A stretch of 64,000 bases of DNA, taken from contig NZ_LMDU01000001.1 in the NCBI RefSeq assembly GCF_001425165.1, positions 590,075-654,074 on the forward strand. The letters are read 5' to 3'. Within the stretch, counting starts at the first letter, position 1. Every line of letters begins with the position of its first letter. Shown here piece after piece: positions 18,782 to 30,859 of this stretch. This DNA comes from Pelomonas sp. Root405 (GTDB lineage: Bacteria; Pseudomonadota; Gammaproteobacteria; Burkholderiales; Burkholderiaceae_C). The notes under the pieces are model-generated. The model was not told the origin of the DNA, searched no databases, and saw only the letters and a list, made by a program, of their open reading frames with translations. The translations under genes and the position numbers were made by a program.

Positions 18782-19479
18782 TCTCTCCCGATTGGCGGGC
18801 GCCCTGGTTCGCGCCCTACCGCGATGTGGCCGAGCCGGTCCTCGCGCGGCTTGCCGTCGGCATGCCGGTGCATGCGGCCCTCGGCCATCAGCGCTTCGAG
18901 CCCGCGGCCCCCTTGACGTCGGGCTACGAGCAGCACATCGCCGCCACCGGCAGCGTGCCGACGCGGCACAACGCGCATGACCTGTTCAACGGTCTGGTGT
19001 GGCTGCGCTGCCCGGCCCTCAAGGCGGCGCTGAACCGGGCGCACATCGCGGCGCCACCCGCCGCGTCCGGCCGTCGAGGGCCGCTGCGCGATGCGCTGAC
19101 GCTGCTGGACGAAAGCGGCTTGCTGCTCCGCGCGCCGGCAGCATTGAAGGCGGCGCTGCGGGCTCAGGACTGGACGGCGCTGTTTGCAACGCGTCGCGAG
19201 CTCTGGCGGCACGCGCAGGCCCTCGTCGTCGGCCATGCTTTGCTTGAGAAACTTCTGGCGCCGCGCAAACCGCTCTGCGCCCGCGTCCTCTTCGTCGACG
19301 ATATCGCCGCGCCGGGGCTGCCGCCCGCGTTGATGCCGGCCGACCTGCCGCCGCTGCCCGTACTCGGCATTCCCGGCTGGTGGACCGCGAATGCATCACG
19401 GGGCTTCTATGCCGACGACCAGGTTTTCCGGCCAAAGCGGCTAGCATCGGCGCCCGCACTGGGAGGTGTCGTTTGTTGA
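18778..19479 (+). CDS. DUF3025-family protein
   Basis: A 233-residue protein with the family hallmark RHNAHDLFNGLVWLRCPALKAALN (residues about 62-85) and a C-terminal VLGIPGWWTANASRGFYAD. No function is known for DUF3025. No signal peptide or membrane segment is evident. It overlaps the NYN gene by 4 bases and shares one base with the protease gene start, so all three are coupled. Confidence 0.85.
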   Translation: MISPDWRAPWFAPYRDVAEPVLARLAVGMPVHAALGHQRFEPAAPLTSGYEQHIAATGSVPTRHNAHDLFNGLVWLRCPALKAALNRAHIAAPPAASGRRGPLRDALTLLDESGLLLRAPAALKAALRAQDWTALFATRRELWRHAQALVVGHALLEKLLAPRKPLCARVLFVDDIAAPGLPPALMPADLPPLPVLGIPGWWTANASRGFYADDQVFRPKRLASAPALGGVVC

Positions 19480-20858
19480 TGAAGTCCTGTTTGAAGCCTC
19501 TGTTGGGCCTGGCCCTCGCTGGCCTGGCCTGCGTCGCTGGCGCCCAGTCGCCACCGCCTGCCGCCTCCGCGCCCGGAGCGCTCGCAGCGCAGTCACCCGC
19601 GCCGCCGCTGCCCACCGTGTCGGCCAGCGCCCGCCGCCTGTACGAGCGCAGCAAGGGTCAGCTGCTGCAGATCCGCACGCTGCTGAAGACCCAGGACAGC
19701 CAGGCCTCGGTCGGCTCGGGCTTTCTCGTCAGCGACGACGGCCATGTCGTCACCAACTACCACGTCATCAGCCAGTTCGCCCTGGAGCCCGACAGCTATC
19801 GCCTGCGCTACGCGACGACCGACGGCCAGAGTGGCGTGCTCGAGCTGCTGGACTTCGATGCCCGCCGTGACCTGGCGCTGCTGCGCGCGGTGGACGACGG
19901 CAAGGGCGGCGGCCTGAAGGGGCGCGGTGCCCTGGGTTTCAGGCCGCAGAACCAGCCGCTGGCCAAGGGCGAGCGCATCTACTCGATGGGCAACCCGCAC
20001 GACGTCGCCTTCGCCGTCGTCGAGGGCAACTACAACGGCCTGGTGGACCGCAGCTTCGACCCGCTGATCTACTACGCCGGCGGTATCAACCCCGGCATGA
20101 GCGGTGGCCCGGTGCTGGACGAGGACGGCCTCGTCGTTGGCGTCAACGTGTCCGGCATGATGTTCGCGCAGCAGGTCAGCTTCCTCGTGCCGGGTGAGTT
20201 CGCCGAGGGCCTGGTCAAGCGCAGCCTCGGCGCCAAGCCCATCCGCACGGCCGCCTGGAGCCGGTTGCGCGACCAGCTCACCAAGTACCAGGACGAACTC
20301 GTCACCCGCTTCCTGGCGCTGCCCTGGGAGAGCGCCAACCACGACCGCTACCGCCTGCCGGTACCCAAGCAGGACTTCATGCGCTGCTGGGGGCGCGGCA
20401 CGTCGGCCGACACCAAGGGCCTGGATTTCGAGCGCTCGCAATGCCGCATGGACCACGCGCTGTTCGTCAGTGGCAATCTGCAGACCGGCTGGCTGGACAT
20501 GTCGCACGAGGCCTATGACGGCAGCAAGCTCGGCGCGCTGCGCTTCGCGCGCCAATACTCGGGCAGCTTCCGCAACGAGCGCCTGGGCAGTTCAGACAAG
20601 TCGCGCACCGCGCCCTATTGCAAGGAGCAGTTCGTCGACCGCGACGGCCTGCCGCTGCGCGCCGTCGTCTGCCTGCGCGCCTACCGCAAGCTGGAGGGCC
20701 TGCATGACCTGAGCGTGCTGGTGACGACGGTGGATGCGGCCAAGGCCGGTGCGCTGGGCCGCTTCGACGCCCGGGGCGTCAGCTTCGACAACGCGCTCAA
20801 GCTCGCGGCGCATTACCTGGAGGGCTTCGCGTGGACGAACAACAGCAAGGCCAAGTGA
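19479..20858 (+). CDS. Secreted trypsin-like serine protease with unrecognised C-terminal region
   Basis: A 459-residue protein with a signal peptide (MKSCLKPLLGLALAGLACVAGA) and a Pro/Ala-rich spacer. Residues about 50-240 form a trypsin-like (S1C, DegP-like) domain with an apparently complete triad: His95 in TNYHVIS, Asp131 in ARRDLALL and Ser208 in NPGMSGGPV. No PDZ domain is seen. Residues about 245-459 match no family I know and carry four cysteines (MRCWG, SQCRM, PYCKE, VVCLR) that could form disulfides in the periplasm. A TTG directly before the ATG is an alternative start. Encoded between DUF3025 and FHA genes with overlaps. Confidence 0.85.
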   Translation: MKSCLKPLLGLALAGLACVAGAQSPPPAASAPGALAAQSPAPPLPTVSASARRLYERSKGQLLQIRTLLKTQDSQASVGSGFLVSDDGHVVTNYHVISQFALEPDSYRLRYATTDGQSGVLELLDFDARRDLALLRAVDDGKGGGLKGRGALGFRPQNQPLAKGERIYSMGNPHDVAFAVVEGNYNGLVDRSFDPLIYYAGGINPGMSGGPVLDEDGLVVGVNVSGMMFAQQVSFLVPGEFAEGLVKRSLGAKPIRTAAWSRLRDQLTKYQDELVTRFLALPWESANHDRYRLPVPKQDFMRCWGRGTSADTKGLDFERSQCRMDHALFVSGNLQTGWLDMSHEAYDGSKLGALRFARQYSGSFRNERLGSSDKSRTAPYCKEQFVDRDGLPLRAVVCLRAYRKLEGLHDLSVLVTTVDAAKAGALGRFDARGVSFDNALKLAAHYLEGFAWTNNSKAK

Positions 20859-21847
20859 TGCCCTCCGCGCCGCAAGCAGCCGTCGTTGAACTGCTGGGTC
20901 GCGACGGCCGCGCCGCCCTGGTGCAGCGCGTGGCGCATTGGCCGGTGCGCATCGGCCGCTCGCCAGCCTGCGACATCGTGGTGGACGACAGCCACATCGC
21001 CGCCGAGCATGCCGAGCTGCAATTGCAGCCCGATGGCCGCGTGCGGCTGGCGCTGCTGGACACGCGCAACGGCGGCAGCGTCGGCGGCCGCCGGCTGCTG
21101 GCCGGCGAGGACGCCGAACTGCCCAAGGGCGGCGCCTTCCAGCTCGCCGGCTGCTCGTTGCGCCTGCGCACCAGCGCCGATGAACTGGCGCCCGAGCAGG
21201 TCCTCGTCGTACACCCGGTGCGCCACTGGGCGCTGCTGCCGGCGCTGCTGCTGGCGATGCTGTTCTTCCAGTGGGTGGACCGCTGGAGCGCTGTCGACCC
21301 CGATGCCCGCTGGGTCGACTACGCGTCGCCGCTGCTCGGGCCGTTGGCCTTCGTGCTGGGCTGGGCCGGGCTGTGGTCGCTGGGCAGCCAGCTCTTCCAG
21401 CACCGCTTTCCGTTCGCCGTCCATCTGCGCCGCGCGCTGATCGTCATCGTGGGCCTGCAGGTGCTGGAGTGGCTGCTCCCGGCGGTCGCCTATTCGCTGT
21501 CATGGCCGCGGTTGATGGTGCTGGAGTCGCTGGCCGCGCCGGTGGCCGGTGCGGCGCTGGTTGCCTGGCATGCCCGTCTCGTCTGGCCCGGTGCACGGCG
21601 CACGCTCGACGGCGGCATCGCGGCGCTGCTGCTGCTGGGCCTGGGCCTGCAGGTGGGCGCCCGCCAGGAGCAGCAATACGTGTTCGGCCCGCCGTATCTG
21701 GCCAGCCTGCCGCCACCGGCGCTGCGCCTGGCCTCGCCGCAGCCGGCCGAGACCCTCATCGAGTCGCTGAAGCCGCTGAAGGCCGAGCTCGCCAAGCAGG
21801 CGCGCAAGGACAACGAGGGCTTCGACGAAGACGTCGGCGGTGAGTGA
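20831..21847 (+). CDS. FHA-domain multi-pass membrane protein
   Basis: A 338-residue protein from the GTG at 20831, which has GGAGG 8 bases upstream; an ATG at 20858, sharing a base with the protease stop, is the alternative. Residues about 25-115 form a forkhead-associated phosphothreonine-binding domain (RIGRSPACDIVVDDSHIAAEHAEL, then NGGSVGG). Residues about 125-290 contain roughly five hydrophobic segments, then a short charged C-terminus. No Ser/Thr kinase gene lies nearby. It may recruit a phosphoprotein to the inner membrane in connection with the protease. Its stop lies 6 bp from the convergent cysK stop. Confidence 0.85.
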   Translation: MDEQQQGQVMPSAPQAAVVELLGRDGRAALVQRVAHWPVRIGRSPACDIVVDDSHIAAEHAELQLQPDGRVRLALLDTRNGGSVGGRRLLAGEDAELPKGGAFQLAGCSLRLRTSADELAPEQVLVVHPVRHWALLPALLLAMLFFQWVDRWSAVDPDARWVDYASPLLGPLAFVLGWAGLWSLGSQLFQHRFPFAVHLRRALIVIVGLQVLEWLLPAVAYSLSWPRLMVLESLAAPVAGAALVAWHARLVWPGARRTLDGGIAALLLLGLGLQVGARQEQQYVFGPPYLASLPPPALRLASPQPAETLIESLKPLKAELAKQARKDNEGFDEDVGGE

Positions 21848-21853
21848 CCGCTG

Positions 21854-22771
21854 TCAGGTCTGGGGCAGGAAGCCCTCGACCGACAGGTAGCGCTCGCCGG
21901 TGTCGTAGTTGAAGCCGAGCACCCGCGAACCTGCGGGCAGCTCGGGCAGCTTCTGCGCGATGGCGGCCAGCGTCGCACCGCTGGAGATGCCGACGAGCAG
22001 GCCTTCCTCGCGCGCGCTGCGCCTGGCGTATTCGCGCGCCGCCTCGGCCTCGACCTGGATGACACCGTCCAGCAGGGCCGTGTCGAGCACCGCGGGAATG
22101 AAGCCGGCGCCGATGCCCTGGATGGGATGCGGGCTGGGCTGGCCGCCGCTGATGACCGGCGAGGCGCTGGGCTCGACCGCATAGACCTTGAGCTGCGGCC
22201 AGGCCGCCTTGAGCACCTGGGCGCAGCCGGTGATGTGGCCGCCCGTTCCGACACCGGTGATCAACGCGTCCAGACCATCGGGGAAGTCACGCAGGATTTC
22301 CTGCGCCGTGGTCCTGGCATGCACAGCCGGGTTGGCAGCGTTCTCGAACTGCTGCGGCATCCACGAGCCGGGGTGCTGCTCCAGCAGCTCGCGGGCGCGG
22401 GCGATGGCGCCCTTCATGCCTTTCTCGCGCGGCGTCAGGTCGAAGCTCGCGCCGTAGGCCAGCATCAGGCGGCGTCGCTCGATGCTCATGCTGTCGGGCA
22501 TGACGAGGATGAGCTCGTAGCCCTTCACCGCCGCGACCATCGCCAGGCCGACGCCGGTGTTGCCCGAGGTCGGCTCGATGATGGTGCCGCCTGGTTTGAG
22601 CAGGCCCTGTGCTTCGGCGTCCTCGATCATGGACAGCGCGATGCGGTCCTTGATCGAGCCCCCCGGGTTGCTGCGCTCGGACTTGACCCAGACCTCGGCG
22701 CCTTGGAACAGGCGCTGCAGGCGGATGTGGGGCGTGTTGCCGATGGTGTCGAGGATGCTGGCGGCTTTCAT
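21854..22771 (-). CDS. cysK: Cysteine synthase (O-acetylserine sulfhydrylase)
   Basis: A 305-residue PLP enzyme that makes cysteine from O-acetylserine and sulfide. The PLP lysine is Lys41 in NPGGSIKDR; the phosphate and substrate loops are [12 protein letters not shown] (about 66) and [21 protein letters not shown] with [11 protein letters not shown] favours CysK over CysM, although it is somewhat shorter than E. coli CysK (323). AAGGAG precedes the ATG. Confidence 0.93.
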   Translation of the reverse strand: MKAASILDTIGNTPHIRLQRLFQGAEVWVKSERSNPGGSIKDRIALSMIEDAEAQGLLKPGGTIIEPTSGNTGVGLAMVAAVKGYELILVMPDSMSIERRRLMLAYGASFDLTPREKGMKGAIARARELLEQHPGSWMPQQFENAANPAVHARTTAQEILRDFPDGLDALITGVGTGGHITGCAQVLKAAWPQLKVYAVEPSASPVISGGQPSPHPIQGIGAGFIPAVLDTALLDGVIQVEAEAAREYARRSAREEGLLVGISSGATLAAIAQKLPELPAGSRVLGFNYDTGERYLSVEGFLPQT

Positions 22772-22803
22772 GAGGGGCTCCTTTTCGTCGTGCCGCAGTG
22801 TGC

Positions 22804-23874
22804 CTATTTCTTGCGGGGTTCGGCCAGGCCCGTGTCGCCAGCCTTCAGGCGTCCGTCGCGCATCAGGCCGACGCTGATGGCCACCGCGCGTGCGGCGCGC
22901 TTGACTTCTTCCTGCACGTCGTGGTCCTCGTCCAGCGCCTCGTGGCTCGTCGCATAGGGCTCGTAATAGCCGATGAAGCGGTCCAACCGGGCGCCGAAGC
23001 CGGCGTCGCGCAGGCCCATCCAGTCCAGCCAGTCCGACAGCGCGCGGCGCGTGCCCTCGATGCCGGCCACGTCACCATGCACGACAACGCCGTAGACGCG
23101 CCCGGCCAGGTGTTGCGGGTAGTCCCAGCCCTTCAATTCGATCTGTCGGGCGAGTTCGGCCTTCTTGCCCTGGGTCGAGGTCGGGTCGGGGTTGCCGCCG
23201 TCGGCGCAGACCAGGCGGTCCATCATCAGCTTGAGCGGGCTGGTGACCTGGTACCAGTGCACGGGCGTGAGCAGCAACACGCCGTGGGCGCGCACCCATT
23301 GCTCGTAGATCTCGGCCATCCAGTCGTTGGTCTGCCCGGCCGCGTGGTTGGGATAGCAGCTGCACGGCCAGTGGCACAGCGGCATCGCAGTGGACACGCA
23401 GCCCTTGCAGGGATGGATGTGCCGGTCGTAGTCGGACGTCAGGCGACTCAGGTCCAGCACGTCGACGGCCATGCCTTCGGCCTCGCAGGCCGCGCGGGCC
23501 ATCTGTGTGAGCCGCCAGGTCTTGGACATCTCGCCGGGGCAGGTGCCGTCGTTGCGTGGCGAGGCGTTGATGACGAGCACGCGAGACGGCGTCGCGTGGT
23601 CCGCCCATTCGGCCTGGGCCTGCAGCAGGCGCCGTTGCGTGTCGCGCCATTCGATGGACAGGTCGTAGCCTGGGTCGGCGAAGCCGGCGCCCGCCTTGAT
23701 GGTGGTCGGCGCCTTGCGGCCCTCGTGGAAGGCCTCCCAGGCGATCTGCTCCAGCCGCGCGAGCGCATCGCGCTCGGCGTCGAAGGCCGGGTCGACGAAA
23801 CGCTGGCGGAAGCGTTCGCCGAAGGTCTGACGGTCCATGGACTGCGCCTGGCCGGTTCTCACGGGTGTCGTCAT
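22804..23874 (-). CDS. Flavodoxin-fold NAD(P)H-dependent FMN reductase with cysteine cluster
   Basis: A 356-residue protein. The first 90 residues are a helical extension ([29 protein letters not shown]). Residues about 95-290 form a flavodoxin-like fold: [14 protein letters not shown] is the FMN phosphate loop, [22 protein letters not shown] the second flavin loop. A compact cysteine cluster, C156-x2-C159-x7-C167-x3-C171-x-C173, falls where iron-sulfur flavoproteins carry their cluster ligands. The substrate is unknown. 32 bp upstream of cysK on the same strand, possibly co-transcribed. Confidence 0.8.
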   Translation of the reverse strand: MTTPVRTGQAQSMDRQTFGERFRQRFVDPAFDAERDALARLEQIAWEAFHEGRKAPTTIKAGAGFADPGYDLSIEWRDTQRRLLQAQAEWADHATPSRVLVINASPRNDGTCPGEMSKTWRLTQMARAACEAEGMAVDVLDLSRLTSDYDRHIHPCKGCVSTAMPLCHWPCSCYPNHAAGQTNDWMAEIYEQWVRAHGVLLLTPVHWYQVTSPLKLMMDRLVCADGGNPDPTSTQGKKAELARQIELKGWDYPQHLAGRVYGVVVHGDVAGIEGTRRALSDWLDWMGLRDAGFGARLDRFIGYYEPYATSHEALDEDHDVQEEVKRAARAVAISVGLMRDGRLKAGDTGLAEPRKK

Positions 23875-23933
23875 GCAGCGCCTCCGTCACAGGTCGGCTC
23901 AATGTAGCGAACGGGGCGTGCAGCGTCTGCAAC

Positions 23934-23939
23934 GATAAT
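23934..23939 (+). promoter_or_regulatory. -10 element of rnpB promoter
   Basis: GATAAT lies 7-12 bp before the expected 5' end of RNase P RNA, at normal spacing for a sigma-70 -10 box. No good -35 match was found at 17 bp. Confidence 0.55.
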
Positions 23940-23945
23940 CCGCGA

Positions 23946-24320
23946 CGTGAAGCAAGCCAGACCGCCGCTGGGGCAAGCATGGAAACATGGCCCTGGAGGA
24001 AGGTCCGGACTGCACAGAGCGGCGTAGCAGCTAACGGCTGCCCGGCGAAAGCCGAGGATCAGAGCAACAGAGACGAGTCGACCAAACGTGCGGGGTTCGC
24101 CCCGCGGGACCGTGAGCGCAGCTCACGGGGTCGGGTGCAACGGGCAATCTCTACGCGCAGCAACACCAAGTAGGCCAGCGTTGATGCGGCTCGCAGAGCT
24201 GGCGGGTAGGTGGCACCGAGCCGGGCAGCGATGCCCGGCCCAGAGGAATGGCGGTCACATGGCCTAACCCGTTAGGGGAGGGCGATGCACAGAATCCGGC
24301 CTATCGGCTTGCTTCACACT
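23946..24320 (+). ncRNA. rnpB: RNase P RNA, bacterial type A
   Basis: The catalytic RNA of RNase P, which cleaves 5' leaders from pre-tRNA. The 5' arm GAAGCAAGCC (23949-23958) pairs perfectly with GGCTTGCTTC (24306-24315) to form P1. The conserved 5' core GGAGGAAGGTCCGGAC (from about 23995) and the 3' core ACAGAATCCGGCCTATCG (24288-24305) are intact, as are the AGAGGAATGGC and GGGTGCAACGGGCAA segments. The length of about 370 nt fits type A. The P1 stem is followed directly by a run of six T (24320-24325), which may serve as terminator. Exact ends are uncertain by a few bases. Confidence 0.96.
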
Positions 24321-24496
24321 TTTTTGCATTGCCCGAGGTGCAGATTCACCTCGACGGGTTCCGGGTGTTTGTCACGCCGGTCCACGCCAGCGCCCTTGCG
24401 GTTCTGCCCGCCATCGACCAAATTGCAGTGTCGGCCTCGGCCCGATGCACGCGAGCATCGGGTCGCTCAAGGCCTGGCAATGCCAAGGGAGATGAG

Positions 24497-26056
24497 ATGA
24501 AGCTGAGCCAACTGCGCCTGCGGCCCAAACTGATGCTGGGCTTCGCCCTGCTGGCCGCTGTGGTGCTGCTCGTGGCCGGCCTGGCGCTGAGTTCGCTGAG
24601 CCGCGCGAACCAGCGCTTTACCGACTACCTCGAAGGCGTCGGCCATCGCGAGCGCATGGTCGACGAGGTCCGCGGCGCAGCGGCGCGGCGCGCGATTGCG
24701 GCGCGCAACCTGGTGCTGGTCACCGCAGCGGCCGACCTGGAGACCGAGAAGGCGGCTGTCACGAAGGCGCATGAGGACGTGCAGCAATCGCTGGCGCGGC
24801 TCAAGCAGGCCCTGGCCCACGCCGCCGACCTTGGCGACAGCGACGCCTCGCTGGTGGCCGAGATCGAGCGCGTCGAGGCCCGGTACGGGCCGGTCGCGCT
24901 GGCCATCGTCGGCATGGCGCTCGGTGGACAGCACGATGAGGCCGTGGCGAAGATGAACGCGGAGTGCCGGCCGTTGCTGGCCGCGCTGATGAAGGCGACC
25001 GATGACTACATCACTTATGAGGGCCAGCAGGCGGCGATGCGCGTGCAGCAGGCCGAGGCGGCCTTCGGCCGCGACCGCGCATTGATGCTTGTGGCCGCCG
25101 TGGCGGCCGTGGCCGCTGCGGTGCTGCTGGGCTGGGCGCTGAGCAATGCCATCACGCGGCCGCTGCAGCGGGCCGTGAACCTGGCCGAGGCCGTGGCGTC
25201 GGGCGACTTGAGCTCCGACATCGTCGTCGACAGCAGCGACGAGACCGGCCAGTTGCTGGCCGCGCTCAAGCGCATGAACGACGGCCTGATCGACATGGTC
25301 GGCCGCGTGCGCCAGTCGGCGGACAGCATCGCCACCGCGTCGCAGGAAATTGCCAGCGGCAACCAGGACCTCTCCAGCCGCACCGAGCAGCAGGCCAGCG
25401 CGCTTCAGCAGACCGCGGCGTCCATGCAGCAGATGACGTCGACCGTGCAGCAGACCGCCGAGAGTTCGCGCCAGGCGAGTCAGTTGGCCAGCGCGGCCAC
25501 CGAGGTGGCCGGCCGCGGCGGTGATGTCGTGCAGCGCGTCGTTGTGACGATGGGTGAGATCAGCGAAGCCAGCGGCAAGATTGCCGACATCATCGGCACC
25601 ATCGACGGCATCGCCTTCCAGACGAACATCCTTGCCCTGAACGCCGCCGTGGAAGCGGCGCGTGCCGGCGAGCAGGGCCGCGGCTTTGCCGTGGTGGCTG
25701 GCGAGGTGCGGGCACTGGCCCAGCGCAGCGCCCAGGCGGCGCGCGAGATCAAGAGCCTGATCGGCGCCAGCGTCGAGAAGGTGGCTGCCGGCAGCCAGCT
25801 CGTCGGCGAGGCCGGCTCCACGATGGGCGACATCGTCAGCCAGGTGCGCCGCATGACGGACTTGATGGCCGAGATCAACGCTTCGGCCAATGAGCAGAGC
25901 AGCGGCATCGGCCAGGTCAACCAGGCGGTCGCGTCCATCGACCAGGGCACGCAGCAGAACGCCGCCCTGGTCGAGCAGAGCGCTGCCGCGGCCGAAAGCC
26001 TCCAACAGCAGGCTGCGGGCCTGCTGGATGTCATTGCGCAGTTCAAGACGGCGTGA
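24497..26056 (+). CDS. Methyl-accepting chemotaxis protein
   Basis: A 519-residue chemoreceptor from the ATG at 24497, after an AAGGGAG-like box. Membrane segments lie near residues 13-34 and 195-216, enclosing a helical four-helix-bundle-type periplasmic domain. A HAMP domain follows ([21 protein letters not shown]), then a methyl-accepting signalling domain with the conserved hairpin tip [20 protein letters not shown] and [21 protein letters not shown]. There is no C-terminal CheR-docking pentapeptide. No ligand can be inferred. Not adjacent to other che genes. Confidence 0.94.
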   Translation: MKLSQLRLRPKLMLGFALLAAVVLLVAGLALSSLSRANQRFTDYLEGVGHRERMVDEVRGAAARRAIAARNLVLVTAAADLETEKAAVTKAHEDVQQSLARLKQALAHAADLGDSDASLVAEIERVEARYGPVALAIVGMALGGQHDEAVAKMNAECRPLLAALMKATDDYITYEGQQAAMRVQQAEAAFGRDRALMLVAAVAAVAAAVLLGWALSNAITRPLQRAVNLAEAVASGDLSSDIVVDSSDETGQLLAALKRMNDGLIDMVGRVRQSADSIATASQEIASGNQDLSSRTEQQASALQQTAASMQQMTSTVQQTAESSRQASQLASAATEVAGRGGDVVQRVVVTMGEISEASGKIADIIGTIDGIAFQTNILALNAAVEAARAGEQGRGFAVVAGEVRALAQRSAQAAREIKSLIGASVEKVAAGSQLVGEAGSTMGDIVSQVRRMTDLMAEINASANEQSSGIGQVNQAVASIDQGTQQNAALVEQSAAAAESLQQQAAGLLDVIAQFKTA

Positions 26057-26280
26057 GGTGCCGCCCCTCGCCCAGGCGCACCCCGCTGAACGCGGCAAGC
26101 CTGGTCGGTCCCCCTCGGGGACGGCAATGCTTGCCGGATGGACCGGCAAGCACGCCGCCAGACGGGCCGGCTTGCGAGCGGCCCGGCGCTCGACCCTCGA
26201 AATCATCGACCGCCTGACGTGACCTTGCGGCGCCCACGGGCGCCAGCCCTAAACTGGCCGCCCACCTCCGAGCGCCTCCG
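26057..26280. other. Intergenic region between chemoreceptor and Bcr/CflA exporter genes
   Basis: About 224 bp without a supported gene. It contains a hairpin CTTGCCGG-ATGGA-CCGGCAAG (26130-26150) and a smaller GTCCCC/GGGGAC hairpin just before it. Neither has a U tract, so an intrinsic terminator is not convincing. Confidence 0.4.
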
Positions 26281-27489
26281 ATGAATCCTGAAGCCAGCCG
26301 CCTTTGGCGCGCGCCACGTTGGGCCCTGTCAGTGCTGTTGGCCTGTTTGGCCATGGTCGGGCCCTTCTCCATCGACACCTATCTGCCGGCATTCGCCGGC
26401 ATCGCGGCGGCGCTGGATGCGACGCCGGTGCAGATGCAGCAGACGCTGTCAGCCTATCTGCTCGGTTTTGCGGTGATGAATCTCTTCCATGGCGCGCTGT
26501 CGGACTGCTTCGGCCGCCGGCCCGTCGTGCTGATCGGCCTGGCCGTGTTCACGGCGGCCAGCTTCGGCTGCGCGGTGGCCACCTCGATCGGCGAGCTGGT
26601 GTTCTGGCGCACGGTGCAGGGCATGTCGGCAGGTGCCGGCATCGTCGTGTCGCGGGCCATCATCCGGGACATGTTTCCGCCCAGCGATGCGCAGCGCGTG
26701 ATGTCGCAGGTGACGATCTTCTTCGGCGTGGCGCCAGCCATCGCGCCCATCATCGGCGGCTTCCTGTTCGTGCATGCCGACTGGCATTCGATCTTCTGGT
26801 TCCTGACGGCGATTGGCGCAGTGCTGTTCGTCTCGAACTGGCGGCTGCTGCCCGAGACCTTGCATGCAGACATGGTGCAGCCCTTCAATGTGCGCTCACT
26901 GATGCGCGAGTACTGGCGGCTGTGCACCAGCCCGAAGTTCATGATGCTGGTGCTGGCCAGCGGCATTCCGTTCAACGGCATGTTCCTCTACGTGCTGGCC
27001 ACGCCGGTCTTCCTCGGCGAACATCTGCAGTTCGCGCCGCAGCAGTTCGTCTGGTTCTTCCTGTGCTCCATTGGCGGCATCATGGCTGGCGCCGCGCTCA
27101 GCGGCCGGCTGGCGGGCAAGATGTCGGCGCAGCGCCAAATCATGCGGGGCTTCCGCATCATGGTGGCCGTGTCCGTGGCCAACATCCTGCTCAACCTGTT
27201 CGCACCGCTGAGCGCCTGGTGGGCGCTCCCCATGGTCGGCCTGTTCGCCTTCGGCTGGGCGCTGATGGTGCCGGTCGTCACGCTGCTGGTGCTGGACCAG
27301 GTGCCCGAGCGCCGCGGCATGGCGTCGTCGCTGCAGGCCTGCATCGGCTCGGCGGCCAACGGCCTGGTCGCCGGCCTGCTGGTGCCGCTGGTCATGCACT
27401 CGACCGTCGCCCTGGCCCTGGCTTCGGCGACCATGATGCTGATCGGGCTGACGGCCTGGTACGGCGTCAGGCGTTCCGTCGCGACTTGA
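26281..27489 (+). CDS. Bcr/CflA-family drug-resistance MFS transporter
   Basis: A 402-residue, 12-helix major facilitator. The MFS motif A loop is GALSDCFGRRPVVLIGLAVF (about residues 73-92), and FSIDTYLPAF in helix 1 is typical of Bcr/CflA proteins, proton-driven exporters of antibiotics such as bicyclomycin or chloramphenicol. The substrate is not predictable. Followed after 65 bp by the carbonic anhydrase gene. Confidence 0.92.
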   Translation: MNPEASRLWRAPRWALSVLLACLAMVGPFSIDTYLPAFAGIAAALDATPVQMQQTLSAYLLGFAVMNLFHGALSDCFGRRPVVLIGLAVFTAASFGCAVATSIGELVFWRTVQGMSAGAGIVVSRAIIRDMFPPSDAQRVMSQVTIFFGVAPAIAPIIGGFLFVHADWHSIFWFLTAIGAVLFVSNWRLLPETLHADMVQPFNVRSLMREYWRLCTSPKFMMLVLASGIPFNGMFLYVLATPVFLGEHLQFAPQQFVWFFLCSIGGIMAGAALSGRLAGKMSAQRQIMRGFRIMVAVSVANILLNLFAPLSAWWALPMVGLFAFGWALMVPVVTLLVLDQVPERRGMASSLQACIGSAANGLVAGLLVPLVMHSTVALALASATMMLIGLTAWYGVRRSVAT

Positions 27490-27554
27490 GCGGGCGGAGG
27501 AGTCCCGCACATGCACCCTCAAGCCGGCGCGGCTTGTGCCGAAAACCTGGGGAC

Positions 27555-28447
27555 ATGAAAACGCGCGTCGCCATTGCCGCCTGCCTGCTCGCGCTTGGCG
27601 CCCAGGCGCAGGAGCCCAAGGAGCCCAAGGAACCGGTTGAGGTGCTGCGCCAGCGGCTGGCCGAGCGCCTGTCGACCCAGGCCGAGGGCGCTGCCAGCGC
27701 CAAGACCGCGCCCAGGGCGCTGAAACCGGCCAAGCCCGCCAAGACGGCTGGCAAGCCGCCCGCCCACTGGGGTTATGCCGGCGACATCGGCCCGGAGCGC
27801 TGGGCCGAGCTGGCCCCCGAGAACAAGCTGTGCGCCGTCGGCACGCGGCAAAGCCCCATCGACATCCGCGAGGGCTTGGCCGTCGATCTGGAGACGATCG
27901 CCTTTGACTACCGGTCCAGCAGCTTCTCGGTGCTGGACAACGGTCACACCGTCCAGATCAACGTCGCGCCAGGCAACGGCCTCACGGTGATGGGCCGGCG
28001 CTACGAGCTGCAGCAGTTCCACTTCCATCGCCCCAGCGAGGAACGCATCAACGGCAAGCAGTTCGACATGGCCGCCCACCTCGTGCACAAGGATGCGCAG
28101 GGGCGGCTGGCGATCGTCGCCGTGCTGCTGGAGCGCGGCAAAGACGACAAGCCCCAGCCGCTGGTGCAGACCGTCTGGGCCAATCTGCCGCTGGAGAAGG
28201 GCGAGGCCTTGCCCGCGCAGGTGCAGATCGACCTGAACCAGTTGCTGCCGGCCGAGCGCGGCTACTACACCTTCATGGGGTCGATGACGACGCCGCCCTG
28301 CAGTGAAGGCGTGCTGTGGATGGTGATGCGGCAGCCTGTGGCCATGACGGCCCAGCAGCTTGGCATCTTCGCCAGGCTCTACCCGATGAATGCGAGGCCG
28401 CTGCAGGCCGGTTCGGGGCGACTCATCAAGGAGTCGCTGGGCACGCC

Positions 28448-28451
<4 letters not shown>
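27555..28451 (+). CDS. Alpha-type carbonic anhydrase, periplasmic
   Basis: A 298-residue protein. The frame is open far upstream inside the MFS gene, but the ATG at 27555 begins a signal peptide (MKTRVAIAACLLALGAQA). A charged EPKEPKEP stretch and a Lys/Pro/Ala linker (about 20-70) lead to an alpha carbonic anhydrase domain: WGYAGDIGPERWAEL, RQSPIDI, and zinc ligands His156 and His158 (FHFHRPSEE) plus His175 (AAHLVH) at the canonical 17-residue spacing. TTPPCSEGV is also conserved. It interconverts CO2 and bicarbonate. Overlaps the convergent kinase gene by 4 bases. Confidence 0.95.
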
Positions 28452-30817
<2,366 letters not shown>

Positions 30818-30859
30818 GGCGCACAGGCGGCGTGACGCGGCTGATGGAACATGGCCGTA

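Noticed and set aside
24467..26206. Long minus-strand frame opposite the chemoreceptor gene
   Set aside because: His/Arg/Gly-rich shadow without domains.
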